DNA from: Bacteroidota bacterium
Lineage (GTDB): Bacteria; Bacteroidota; Ignavibacteria; UBA10030
Direction of reading: 5' to 3'
Assembly: GCA_003453835.1 (NCBI GenBank)
Contig: DMMN01000134.1
Span: forward strand, 1-6,659
DNA length: 6,659 nt
Both the position numbers and the translations under genes were made by a program. Positions 1 through 6,335 of this stretch are shown one piece after another. The notes beneath the pieces were generated by a model that searched no databases, was not told the DNA's origin, and saw only the letters and a program-made list of their open reading frames with translations. How positions within the stretch are numbered: the stretch's first letter is position 1; every line of letters begins with the position of its first letter.

Positions 1-4
1 GCAT

Positions 5-226
5 CTAGAGCTTGTCTCAAAAATCAATGGCTCGCAGCGTCAGAATTTGATCTACCGCCAAGACGCCAAGGTTATTGTGTGGGTTGTGTTCAGTCCGTCA
101 CCATATAGTTGGAATATCTTCTTGGCGACTTGGCGGTTTGATCATTCATTTCGTTGCGGGCGCTGCGCCTGCCCGCCTTCTTTCTGGCGGGCCGCCGCGA
201 GAGTCTATTGTTGAGACCGCTTCTAG
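5..226. repeat. Nested imperfect inverted repeat, possible MITE-like element
   Basis: The outer arms are CTAGAGCTTGTCTCAA (5-20) and TTGAGACCGCTTCTAG (211-226). They pair at 12 of 16 positions: CTAGA with TCTAG and GTCTCAA with TTGAGAC. Pairing continues imperfectly inwards, for example CAAT near 25-28 with ATTG at 207-210, and CTCGCAGCG (31-39) with CGCCGCGAG (193-201). Inside lie a second inverted repeat (54-70 with 121-137) and a perfect 7-bp hairpin, GCCCGCC (171-177) and GGCGGGC (186-192), with an 8-nt loop. CTAG stands at both extreme ends; it could be a target duplication or part of the arms. No convincing coding frame lies inside. A non-autonomous transposable element, an insertion-sequence remnant or a structured RNA are all possible. 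The pairing is seen directly; mobility is inference. Confidence 0.5.
54..137. repeat. Inner inverted repeat with CCGCCAAG-type arms
   Basis: ACCGCCAAGACGCCAAG (54-70) is the reverse complement of CTTGGCGACTTGGCGGT (121-137) except at one position, with 50 nt between the arms. Similarity continues outside with small indels: TTTGATCT before the left arm and TTGATCATTC after the right arm. Each arm itself holds a short direct repeat of GCCAAG. Arms of the type 'ACCGCCAAGACGCCAAG ... CTTGGCG..TTGGCGGT' resemble dispersed intergenic repeats I recall from environmental bacterial genomes, but I cannot verify copy number here. Confidence 0.6.
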
Positions 227-270
227 TCAGTTGTCAATCACATCGATTTGGGATGCGAAGCGAAAGAGGA

Positions 271-281
271 TGTGCTATACT
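271..281 (+). promoter_or_regulatory. Candidate extended -10 promoter for the 335-1000 gene
   Basis: TGTGCTATACT contains TATACT (276-281, 5 of 6 matches to TATAAT) preceded by TGC (273-275), the TGn extension that can replace a -35 box. No good -35 hexamer lies 16-18 bp upstream. Transcription would begin near 288, giving a leader of about 47 nt before the ATG at 335. This site lies inside the longer alternative reading frame that opens at 248, which argues for the later start. Confidence 0.4.
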
Positions 282-321
282 TGATCCAAGCTGATCAATT
301 CTCCGCAGCTGACCTGCAATC

Positions 322-330
322 GGGAGGGGA
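322..330 (+). promoter_or_regulatory. Shine-Dalgarno sequence deciding the start at 335
   Basis: The purine-rich GGGAGGGGA ends 4 nt before the ATG at 335. The alternative ATG at 248 in the same frame has no comparable site, and the candidate promoter lies downstream of it. This selects 335 as the start. Confidence 0.6.
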
Positions 331-334
331 CGAC

Positions 335-1000
335 ATGAAAGACATTCCTTACGAATCCATCGATACGTTCGCCGACGAGACGGCTCGAGGCTTTTCGGAT
401 TACGCCACCCACACGGCATTCAAGCTCTTCCGAAACAGGAAATTTCGCAGCCTCGCCGGCTTCGCGACGTTGAGCCAGTCCGAGCAGGACCGGATTTTCA
501 ATGAGCTGGTCAGCGCCTTCGTCACACTTATAATGCTCTTACTGGAAGCACCCGATCTACACAGCAGGCGTGAATTCGGCGATTACCTGGATCAGTTGAA
601 AACAAAGATCCCGGTGGCCCTTCTTGCCATGTTCGAGGAAATGGGAATTGAAGCAGAACACCGTTTAGAGTACTCGAAGCTCATTGAATTGCGTTACGAG
701 GAATACGCAAAGGATAAGCATGAGGTGCGCAAGGCGGCCATGGAGATCGAGTCTTCAGAGAACAGGTTGAATGTGAAGAGCCTGTCAGAGATCCAAGTGT
801 TGGTACCCGTTCAGAGCGTCGCGATCGGTTGCCACCATTACGTATGCCGGGGCGAGACGGAAGGGAAGGATGAGCTGTTCAAGGTACTGTTGAAGGAACT
901 GGCGAAATTCTACCTTTTCCTAAGAATCAGACTTGAAGGGGGAAGGATGACGCTTCTCACGAGAATACGTGCAAAAGTGATGGCGTGGTTTCGCAGGTAG
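335..1000 (+). CDS. Hypothetical protein, 221 residues, function not recognised
   Basis: I do not recognise this protein. It begins MKDIPYESID and ends at a TAG at 998-1000. Composition suggests a mostly alpha-helical, charged, soluble protein. There is no N-terminal signal peptide, and only one short hydrophobic stretch (FVTLIMLLL, residues 62-70), which looks more like a buried helix than a membrane anchor. The block EQDRIFNELV (50-59) before it has the look of a conserved core. GCHHYVC (165-171) puts two cysteines and two histidines within six residues and could bind a metal, but this is speculative. The C-terminus (about 184-221) is basic and amphipathic. The gene stands alone on the plus strand and converges on the minus-strand secreted-protein genes with a 133-bp gap. 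It follows directly after the inverted-repeat region, so it may be an accessory gene. The frame could extend upstream to an ATG at 248, but the SD favours 335. Confidence 0.75.
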   Translation: MKDIPYESIDTFADETARGFSDYATHTAFKLFRNRKFRSLAGFATLSQSEQDRIFNELVSAFVTLIMLLLEAPDLHSRREFGDYLDQLKTKIPVALLAMFEEMGIEAEHRLEYSKLIELRYEEYAKDKHEVRKAAMEIESSENRLNVKSLSEIQVLVPVQSVAIGCHHYVCRGETEGKDELFKVLLKELAKFYLFLRIRLEGGRMTLLTRIRAKVMAWFRR

Positions 1001-1133
1001 GACAAAGACTTTGAACGTCGTCCCCGAACATCAATCCAAAGCCAATTCTACGACTTCTTCCAAGAAGGATCACCCCCCCCGAGGTGGGCCATCCGACGGT
1101 GAAGGTCGTGTACTGACGCCTGGACCTTGTGTG

Positions 1134-2537
1134 TTATCGCAGAAAGATCATCTTCTTGATGTCGACGAATCTCTCCATCGGGTTGTCCACAGATTGTGCG
1201 TCGATGCGGTAGAGATATGGTCCTGAAGGAACGAGTGCATCCCACAGAATCTGCCTGATTCCGGCTTCGGCTACTTCATCGAAAACCCGGACAACCTTTT
1301 GCCCCAGAACATTGTAGATATCGATCACAACATGACTTCTGACCGGGAGGCCGAAGCGTATGCTTGTGGAAGGGTTGATGGGATTGGGATAGTTTTGGGC
1401 GAGAGAGTAAACCTTCGGAATAGCTTCCGATAAGGCGTTCACAGACGTGTTGGTTGTACCGGTTCCCCACGCAAGGACGGAATCAGGGCTCTCCGGGTCG
1501 TTCGAAAAGATGACGACGTAGGTGGAATCGGGACCGAGGCCTGTCGGGGCGAATGACATCCAGAGCGTGTCCGTCTGATAGGGTTCCACCGAAAAGATCT
1601 CGGGCCCGGATATTGCGAACGTAGAGGATCGCGATCGCACGGAGTCCACATTGAGTGTGTCTGAGCCGGCCGCCATGAAAGGAAAAGGAATCGTCTTCTG
1701 GTCTGACACTCTCACATCACCAAACTCAATTTCCGATCGGACTGGAAACGCGATGCCTGACTCGAGCCCCCAGCCCGACAAGATAAGGTCATGGATGTAA
1801 GCAGCATCAATCCAAGTGAAGGAGGCGTTCCCCTGGAATTGCCACCAATTCTGCCTGGGTGGCCGGAACTGGAAGTGATGATATCGTGATTCTCCCGGCA
1901 AAAGCGTAAATGCCGTGTCCGCTGTGCTGAACACATCTCCGGTAATCGCGATGTCGACGATTCTTAGAGTGTCACTGCCCGTATTCGTGAACTGAACAAC
2001 GGTATCTCTGCTTGTTCCCGTGCGAACGTATCCAAAATCGAGCGTGTCCATCGAGAGTGTGAGCACGCGCGTTCCGAAACCGTATCCTTGCACTGCGAGT
2101 GTCTCGGCCACGCCAGACACGTTACTCGCAAAGAGCAGCTGACCCGTTTGCACGCCATTCAGTGTGGGTGTGAACCGGATGGTATCGTTGAAGTTTCCGC
2201 CGGGCGAGACCTTAAACGACGTCGGATGTGTCGTGATATTCGGGAGTGTACTGACGACGGAATCGACAACGAGCGTATCATTTCCGGCGTTCGAGACGAC
2301 GATCAGTACATCCTGATGTGTTCCGAATTCCGCCCTGAGTTCCACGAGTGATCTGTCAAGCGACAACAGAGCTCCGCGGCCGGTGCCGGAGACAAACACC
2401 GTATCCGGGCTGGTGGATGAAGTGGTTGAGAACACGAAACGAGCGTCCACTTCACCCGGGACGATGGGACGAAAAACGACCGAGTCGACCGACGTCGCAC
2501 CCGGTGCCAGCGTCCATGACTCGCGGGTGAGCGAGAA
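1134..2537 (-). CDS. C-terminal part of frameshifted secreted protein: ASH repeats and T9SS sorting domain
   Basis: This is the downstream half of a gene that begins at 3256 and is broken by a one-base shift near 2537. The frame is open from 2537 to a TAA at 1134-1136 (467 residues); a gene caller might start it at the GTG at 2450, which has no biological support. Numbered as the repaired 707-residue protein, it holds the rest of one ASH/choice-of-anchor-D-like beta domain (to about 294) and three more: about 295-395, 396-501 and 502-602. Their signatures are FTNTGSDTL, SNAGNDTL and FSNDPESPD. A linker leads to a T9SS type A sorting domain (about 615-707) with NYPNPINPST, IYNVLGQKV, PSGPYLYRI and a final KKMIFLR. 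Such domains direct export across the outer membrane and are normally cleaved on surface attachment or release. ASH-like domains are usually structural or adhesive. NPI replaces the usual NPF in the motif. Domain assignment is from recognisable motifs; the ligand is unknown. Confidence 0.8.
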   Translation of the reverse strand, partial: FSLTRESWTLAPGATSVDSVVFRPIVPGEVDARFVFSTTSSTSPDTVFVSGTGRGALLSLDRSLVELRAEFGTHQDVLIVVSNAGNDTLVVDSVVSTLPNITTHPTSFKVSPGGNFNDTIRFTPTLNGVQTGQLLFASNVSGVAETLAVQGYGFGTRVLTLSMDTLDFGYVRTGTSRDTVVQFTNTGSDTLRIVDIAITGDVFSTADTAFTLLPGESRYHHFQFRPPRQNWWQFQGNASFTWIDAAYIHDLILSGWGLESGIAFPVRSEIEFGDVRVSDQKTIPFPFMAAGSDTLNVDSVRSRSSTFAISGPEIFSVEPYQTDTLWMSFAPTGLGPDSTYVVIFSNDPESPDSVLAWGTGTTNTSVNALSEAIPKVYSLAQNYPNPINPSTSIRFGLPVRSHVVIDIYNVLGQKVVRVFDEVAEAGIRQILWDALVPSGPYLYRIDAQSVDNPMERFVDIKKMIFLR

Positions 2538-3256
2538 TCATCTGAAGATGTTTCGTACCCATGCACGATCAGCGTATCCAGACCGGTGTTCGTGATGGTG
2601 AGAAGTCGATTGACCGTATTTCCAACGGGTACGTCCCCGATGTCTATAGGTGATGTGGGGAGTGCGACATTTGTGGAGAGTGGAAGTTCCGAGGATCGTC
2701 GCTTCCACGCTCCCTCATTTACGACTGACACGTAGAGAAGTGAGTCATTCGATGTGACTTTCTGGAGGATCTGAGATGATGGGAACAGTCCCTGGGCAAT
2801 GTCAATCCAATGGCGATGTTCTCCGGTCAGCAGTTTCAACGTGAGCCCACTCATGCCAAAGAGATTTGTGCCGCGGACCGATAAGAAAGTTGCGTCCGTG
2901 ACCGGCGATTCTTTTACCCACGACGCGCCATCATCGATCGATGTGTAACTCGAGCTTCCGGAGGCAACGAGTCGTCGTCCCCATCGCCCCATGAATTTGT
3001 AGACGTTGGATGCGGGGACATAGTCGACAGACATTCGACTCCACTGATATGCCGATCCTATCGACCGGAAGATTCCCCCGTCAGTCCCCACAAAGGTCGT
3101 ATCCCCGAATACGGCAATATTGTTCACAGATCCTCCATACGGCCCATTCGTTTGGTGCCACTGGGCCAGGACGATTGAATGCCCTGTCGTGACGAGCACG
3201 AGCGTGAGAAGGAAGAGGGAGCTTTGTTTGCGGAGATAGTGGCGCGGATCATTCAT
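2303..3256 (-). CDS. N-terminal part of frameshifted secreted protein: signal peptide, propeller repeats, first ASH strand
   Basis: The start is the ATG at 3256 (MNDPRHYLRKQSS), chosen because GGAG lies 6 nt upstream. The ATG at 3268 overlaps that ribosome site and is rejected. Residues 1-31 form a signal peptide with a basic start, a hydrophobic core and likely cleavage at VLA-QW. Residues about 33-190 hold roughly four short BNR/YCF48-like propeller units: NNIAVFGDTTFVGTDGGIFR, RRLVASGSSSYTSIDDGASW, and less regular ones near 123-150 and 162-190. This is short for a full propeller, which usually needs six or seven blades. An ASH-like domain begins at about 200 (IDIGDVPVGNTVNRLLTITN). True coding ends near 2538 (residue 240); the remaining stretch to 2303 is out of frame. 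It follows the CBM9-like gene by 37 bp, so the two are probably co-transcribed. As written, the product would be secreted without its sorting tail and probably misfolded. Confidence 0.75.
   Translation of the reverse strand: MNDPRHYLRKQSSLFLLTLVLVTTGHSIVLAQWHQTNGPYGGSVNNIAVFGDTTFVGTDGGIFRSIGSAYQWSRMSVDYVPASNVYKFMGRWGRRLVASGSSSYTSIDDGASWVKESPVTDATFLSVRGTNLFGMSGLTLKLLTGEHRHWIDIAQGLFPSSQILQKVTSNDSLLYVSVVNEGAWKRRSSELPLSTNVALPTSPIDIGDVPVGNTVNRLLTITNTGLDTLIVHGYETSSDDSRSPASHGRWHRVRRRSTRSFFVPSSRVKWTLVSCSQPLHPPARIRCLSPAPAAELCCRLTDHSWNSGRNSEHIRMY
2533..2543 (-). other. Frameshift site joining two halves of one gene
   Basis: On the minus strand the upstream frame reads ...ETSSDD (last Asp codon 2539-2537) and then turns into an Arg/Ser-rich out-of-frame tail ending at 2303. 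The correct continuation, FSLTRESWTLAPG, is in the other frame starting with TTC at 2537-2535. That frame has a TGA at 2540-2538 immediately before it. Restoring one base between 2538 and 2537 joins an intact ASH domain: DTLIVHGYETSSD with FSLTRESWTLAPG. I see no X-XXY-YYZ slippery heptamer, so programmed slippage is unlikely. A genuine deletion or a sequencing or assembly error are the main explanations. Confidence 0.8.
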
Positions 3257-3262
3257 GGTGCA

Positions 3263-3266
3263 CTCC
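3263..3266 (-). promoter_or_regulatory. Shine-Dalgarno sequence deciding the start at 3256
   Basis: GGAG on the minus strand lies 6 nt before the ATG at 3256. The competing upstream ATG at 3268 overlaps this same sequence and has no site of its own, so the protein most likely starts MNDPRHY. Confidence 0.55.
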
Positions 3267-3293
3267 ATCCATTGCGCATGAGCCGGGGTCGCG

Positions 3294-5144
3294 TCACTTT
3301 ACAAGATTCATTTTCCCGATCCGGATGCCGTCTGCCGTGGTCAACCTATAGTAGTAGACGCCGCTCGTGAGGCCGGCCGCATTGAAGACTGCAGTGTGCG
3401 TGCCGGCACTCTGGAGACCGTCGGCCAAAAGTGCGACCTGCGCGCCAAGCAGGCTGTACACCGCCAGCCGAGCGTAACCTGGGGTCGCCAGGGTATAGCT
3501 GATGGACGTCGTCGGATTGAAGGGGTTCGGATAATTCGCATAGAGGCGGAACTCTCCCGGAACATAAGCCGGGGTTTCGCCTTCGACCGATGTCACAAGA
3601 TTGCTCGCGCTCAGAACAGCCATTGCGCTGGGGCCATCCCCTTCCCATTCATGGAACCACCAGGTTCTCGTTGTGAAATCGTCCGTTGCCGTGGTGTAGG
3701 TGTTGCCGTTGTTGAAGTTGGCACTGAAGTAGACAACCTTGTTCGCCGCGCCAGCAGCATACCCGAGCTTCGTCAGGTCGAGTTTCACCTCCACCGAGTA
3801 TCCGGCATCCGTGTCTCCCGGGTCATTGATCGTTGAAAGTCCTCCGCCCGTCTTGTTCTTCAACTGCACCGCAAACGTCTCTGCTCCTCTCGTTACAAGG
3901 ATGGTATCACTCGCTGCCTTTGCTGTCGCAAGACTGTCGAGACGGATTGTCAGGCGATAACTCTTAAGCCGTCCCTGGGCATCGCGCAATGAATCAGCCC
4001 CGTCCCAGAAAATGATACGAACCGCATCCATGCGATCATCATTCGTGCTGGAGACGAGTTTCCTGTCGGAGATATCGAAACCGAAGTACAAGGAATCGCC
4101 TTTGAAGAAGTACTTCACGGCGCAAACGGCTGTATCGTTCATGATTCCAGACGTCGGTGTCTGAGCAACATATCCCTGGCTATGGAATCTGCCCATCGGT
4201 GGATAGGTCTGAACAAGAGCAGAATCACCGTATTTGATCTTGAACGACGGCGCATACTTCCACACGGAATCCGCCAGGCTTCCATCAATGACAGCATTGG
4301 GGAAATTCGCTCCGTTGGGAACGGTTACATCCATCGGGGGAACCGGAGGGGCTCCGCTTGTCGTCGTGACGGTGGGGTCAAAATAGACCCTTCCATGGAG
4401 TCTGCCTGTCCATTCACCTTGCCACCACGTTCGTGAATAGGCGGATGATCCTTTGTTGGGCCAGTTGAAGTCCCCATCCCAAATATTGATCCTGAGAGGA
4501 AGGACATCTGCTGCGGCGAAATTCACTCCAATCGAGTCAAGCTCAAGCACAAACTCCATCACGTACCCGGTATCGGGGACAAAGATGGCAGCCGTTGCCC
4601 CGGTATCGGAACCGGCAACTCCCTGAACCGTGACTGCTCCGTTGAAAACATCCGGAACCGGCAGCCATCCAGTCGCTGGTGGATTGTTGCCGGGTCCGCT
4701 GACTCCCAGCCACCACATGAGAATTTCCTTGTAGCCAATATATCTGCCCCTTCCAGCCGTTGAGGCGAAGAATCCGTCACTGTTTTCCCAATCCGGCCCG
4801 CCAATTGAGCTGTCTTTTGCAGAGACACCGATATAGAGCCTTTTGTTCACAGGATCGGAAAGAAACTTGATGACCGCGTTCGTCGGATCGGTTGGCGTTC
4901 CCGACCCCAGGGTTGTGAGGTATCCGCTCCCGGGATCCCCTGCGTAGGTCCCGTATTCCAGCACAATCGAGTCGGCGGCAGCCCAGACCGCTTCGTTCAG
5001 CTTCCCGTCCAACGTCATCGTCGTCGCGCCGGGAATCGCACGCGCCCACACATAGTCTGTGCGCGGCGAAAACGGCTGCGCAGCGATGGTCCCGGCAACA
5101 AGCATAACAGCGGCCAGCACCATCAAAGTGTGTCGAAAGTTCAT
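3294..5144 (-). CDS. Secreted protein with two CBM9/DOMON-like domains and a T9SS sorting domain
   Basis: This complete 616-residue protein has a signal peptide (about 1-22, likely cut at TIAA-QPF), two related beta-sandwich domains and a C-terminal T9SS type A sorting domain. The first domain (about 28-257) opens with MTLDGKLNEAVWAAAD, the typical CBM9-like start 'hDGxLxExxW', and ends with YSRTWWQGEW. The second (about 272-510) opens with AVIDGSLADSVWKYAP and ends with TTRTWWFHEW. Each has an 'E-x-x-L-x-L' strand before the Trp motif (MEFVLELDSIG, VEVKLDLTKLG), so the pair probably arose by internal duplication. The sorting domain (about 530-616) has LYANYPNPFNPTTSISYTL, VYSLLGAQV, SGVYYYRL and a final GKMNLVK. 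CBM9-like folds bind carbohydrates, often via aromatic residues. No catalytic domain is visible, so a surface glycan-binding role is likely, but the ligand is unknown. It follows lacI by 76 bp and precedes the propeller gene by 37 bp. Its SD is near-perfect, suggesting strong translation. Confidence 0.88.
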   Translation of the reverse strand: MNFRHTLMVLAAVMLVAGTIAAQPFSPRTDYVWARAIPGATTMTLDGKLNEAVWAAADSIVLEYGTYAGDPGSGYLTTLGSGTPTDPTNAVIKFLSDPVNKRLYIGVSAKDSSIGGPDWENSDGFFASTAGRGRYIGYKEILMWWLGVSGPGNNPPATGWLPVPDVFNGAVTVQGVAGSDTGATAAIFVPDTGYVMEFVLELDSIGVNFAAADVLPLRINIWDGDFNWPNKGSSAYSRTWWQGEWTGRLHGRVYFDPTVTTTSGAPPVPPMDVTVPNGANFPNAVIDGSLADSVWKYAPSFKIKYGDSALVQTYPPMGRFHSQGYVAQTPTSGIMNDTAVCAVKYFFKGDSLYFGFDISDRKLVSSTNDDRMDAVRIIFWDGADSLRDAQGRLKSYRLTIRLDSLATAKAASDTILVTRGAETFAVQLKNKTGGGLSTINDPGDTDAGYSVEVKLDLTKLGYAAGAANKVVYFSANFNNGNTYTTATDDFTTRTWWFHEWEGDGPSAMAVLSASNLVTSVEGETPAYVPGEFRLYANYPNPFNPTTSISYTLATPGYARLAVYSLLGAQVALLADGLQSAGTHTAVFNAAGLTSGVYYYRLTTADGIRIGKMNLVK

Positions 5145-5150
5145 AAAATG

Positions 5151-5158
5151 ACCTCCTC
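5151..5158 (-). promoter_or_regulatory. Strong Shine-Dalgarno sequence of the CBM9-like gene
   Basis: GAGGAGGT on the minus strand is an almost ideal anti-16S match, placed 6 nt before the ATG at 5144. It fixes the start and predicts efficient translation, in contrast to the lacI gene, which has no visible site. Confidence 0.8.
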
Positions 5159-5161
5159 TAT

Positions 5162-5198
5162 TAATGTGTGAATGAATTGCATATGAATCTGCACATTA
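5162..5198. promoter_or_regulatory. Dyad in the lacI-CBM9 gap
   Basis: TAATGTG (5162-5168) and CACATTA (5192-5198) form a perfect 7-bp inverted repeat separated by 23 nt, just upstream of the SD of the CBM9-like gene. It is unlike the CG-centred LacI operators. It could be an operator for another regulator, an mRNA hairpin or chance in an AT-rich gap. No convincing promoter was found in this gap; the best candidates (TTGTTC with a poor -10, or TGTAAT without a -35) are weak. Confidence 0.25.
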
Positions 5199-5220
5199 CA
5201 TCATTGAACAAAACACAGAA

Positions 5221-6282
5221 TCACTCCGCTGACAGCGACGCCGTCTCCTCCTGAGGGTTCCTGACATCGTTCGCTGGTCTCATTTTACAGCCGCATGACT
5301 CACGGGCGACGAGCCTCGTCGGAAGAACAATCTGGGTCCTCCCCCGAGGATGCTCTTCCTTGACCGATGTGAGTAAACGCTCAACCGCCTGCACCCCCAG
5401 ATTGCTTATGTCCACATGCACCGTGGTAAGGGCGGGATTGACGAACCGTGCTATCGGCGTATCGTCGAAACCTGCCAGGGCAAGATCATCCGGAACTGCG
5501 ACACCGAACGTTTCCAAAGCACTCATGGCGCCGATCGCCATGGAATCATTCGACGCAAATATCGCGCTTGGCCTCGGCCGGAGTTGCAGGATCGGTTCAA
5601 CGGCCTGATACCCCGAGATCTCCGTGAACATTCCCTCGAATTCCAGCTCCGGGGCCCGGCTGATCCCGGCCGACTCGAGAGCTGACAAGTATCCGCGGAG
5701 TCGCTCACGCGCATCGATGTTCCCTTCCGTTCCTTTGATGACGGCAATGCGGCGATGACCATGTCCGATGAGATGCAGAACCGCTTCACGTGCACCGTTG
5801 AAGTTATCGATGTTGAATGTATCGAAGGAATTATCTTCAATGGAACAATTCAAAAGGACAAGGGGTAACGACGAGGGGAGATTGGTGTTCAGCGTGTGAG
5901 CGTCAATGTTGGGCGACATGATGATAAGGCCATCGACTCTTCCCCGCATAACCCCGAGGGCGGCAGCTATCTCGCTTTTGTTGTTGTGAGAACTAGAAAT
6001 GAGAAGATGATATCGATGCTTGCGCGCCGTTTGATCCATCCCCCGGATAACCTCCGAAAAGAACTCGCCGTGGAGATCGGGCAAGAGTACGCCAAGAGTT
6101 TCCGTGCGCCGTGTACTCAGGCTGCGCGCTGAGGGATTGGGAACATACGAGAATGACCGCGCTGCTTCCTGAACAATCGCTTTTGTTTTCTCCTGAACAA
6201 GCGGACTATTATTGAACACGCGGGAGACCGTGGCAATGGATACGCCCGCCTTCTTCGCCACATCTTTGATGGTTGCACGCAT
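5221..6282 (-). CDS. LacI/GalR-family transcriptional regulator
   Basis: This 353-residue protein is a full-length LacI-type repressor. The N-terminal helix-turn-helix is at about 4-23 (TIKDVAKKAGVSIATVSRVF) and the hinge helix at about 48-58 (PNPSARSLSTR), with Leu55 in the position that intercalates at the central CpG of family operators. Residues about 62-328 form the two-lobed periplasmic-binding-protein-like sensor domain: LGVLLPDL, VDGLIIMSPN, GHRRIAVIKG, FASNDSMAIGA and LAGFDDTPIARFVNPALTTV. It ends in LVARESCGC plus a hydrophilic tail of about 20 residues. The recognition helix reads SIATVSRV, close to the SMATVSRV of CcpA-like members, and two CcpA-type operators lie in its own promoter region, so autoregulation is very likely. 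Its probable targets include the CBM9-like and propeller genes downstream. The start is fixed by the family's usual MxxTIKDVA beginning; no SD is visible upstream. The sensed ligand is presumably a sugar or sugar phosphate and cannot be named. Confidence 0.95.
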   Translation of the reverse strand: MRATIKDVAKKAGVSIATVSRVFNNSPLVQEKTKAIVQEAARSFSYVPNPSARSLSTRRTETLGVLLPDLHGEFFSEVIRGMDQTARKHRYHLLISSSHNNKSEIAAALGVMRGRVDGLIIMSPNIDAHTLNTNLPSSLPLVLLNCSIEDNSFDTFNIDNFNGAREAVLHLIGHGHRRIAVIKGTEGNIDARERLRGYLSALESAGISRAPELEFEGMFTEISGYQAVEPILQLRPRPSAIFASNDSMAIGAMSALETFGVAVPDDLALAGFDDTPIARFVNPALTTVHVDISNLGVQAVERLLTSVKEEHPRGRTQIVLPTRLVARESCGCKMRPANDVRNPQEETASLSAE

Positions 6283-6307
6283 TTATGAACGACCGGCGAT
6301 ATTCACG

Positions 6308-6327
6308 AAATGTAAACGTTTACATTT
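6308..6327. promoter_or_regulatory. LacI-family operator O1, perfect palindrome
   Basis: TGTAAACGTTTACA (6311-6324) is a perfect palindrome with the central CpG typical of LacI/CcpA-family sites, and the symmetry extends with AAA and TTT to 20 bp (6308-6327). It lies 25 bp upstream of the lacI start codon, in the predicted leader. Its centre is 55 bp from that of O2. The adjacent LacI protein is the obvious ligand. Confidence 0.85.
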
Positions 6328-6335
6328 GAGGAGAC

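Noticed and set aside
1..230. CRISPR array
   Set aside because: The repeats are inverted, not regularly spaced direct repeats, and no cas gene is visible.
248..334. Upstream extension of the plus-strand gene to the ATG at 248
   Set aside because: The extra 29 residues lack a ribosome site, and a candidate -10 box (276-281) and the SD (322-330) lie inside it; 335 is the better start.
1001..1133. Possible bidirectional terminator between the convergent genes (AAGGTC 1102-1107 with GACCTT 1123-1128)
   Set aside because: The stem is only 6 bp with a 15-nt loop and no T-run follows on either strand. The C8 run at 1073-1080 also gives no convincing hairpin. No feature is called in this gap.
1011..1245. 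Short open frames on both strands around 1011-1245
   Set aside because: They overlap the T9SS tail of the minus-strand gene or the intergenic gap, have no ribosome site and show low-quality composition.
2530..2545. Programmed -1 ribosomal frameshifting
   Set aside because: The sequence at the junction has no slippery heptamer and no evident downstream stimulatory structure; an indel explains it more simply.
3396..3836. 146-codon plus-strand frame opposite the CBM9-like gene
   Set aside because: It is antisense to a clearly conserved T9SS/CBM9-like coding region, and its Arg-rich composition is typical of a shadow frame.
5523..5840. 105-codon minus-strand frame within lacI
   Set aside because: It lies wholly within the well-supported LacI frame and has no recognisable domain.
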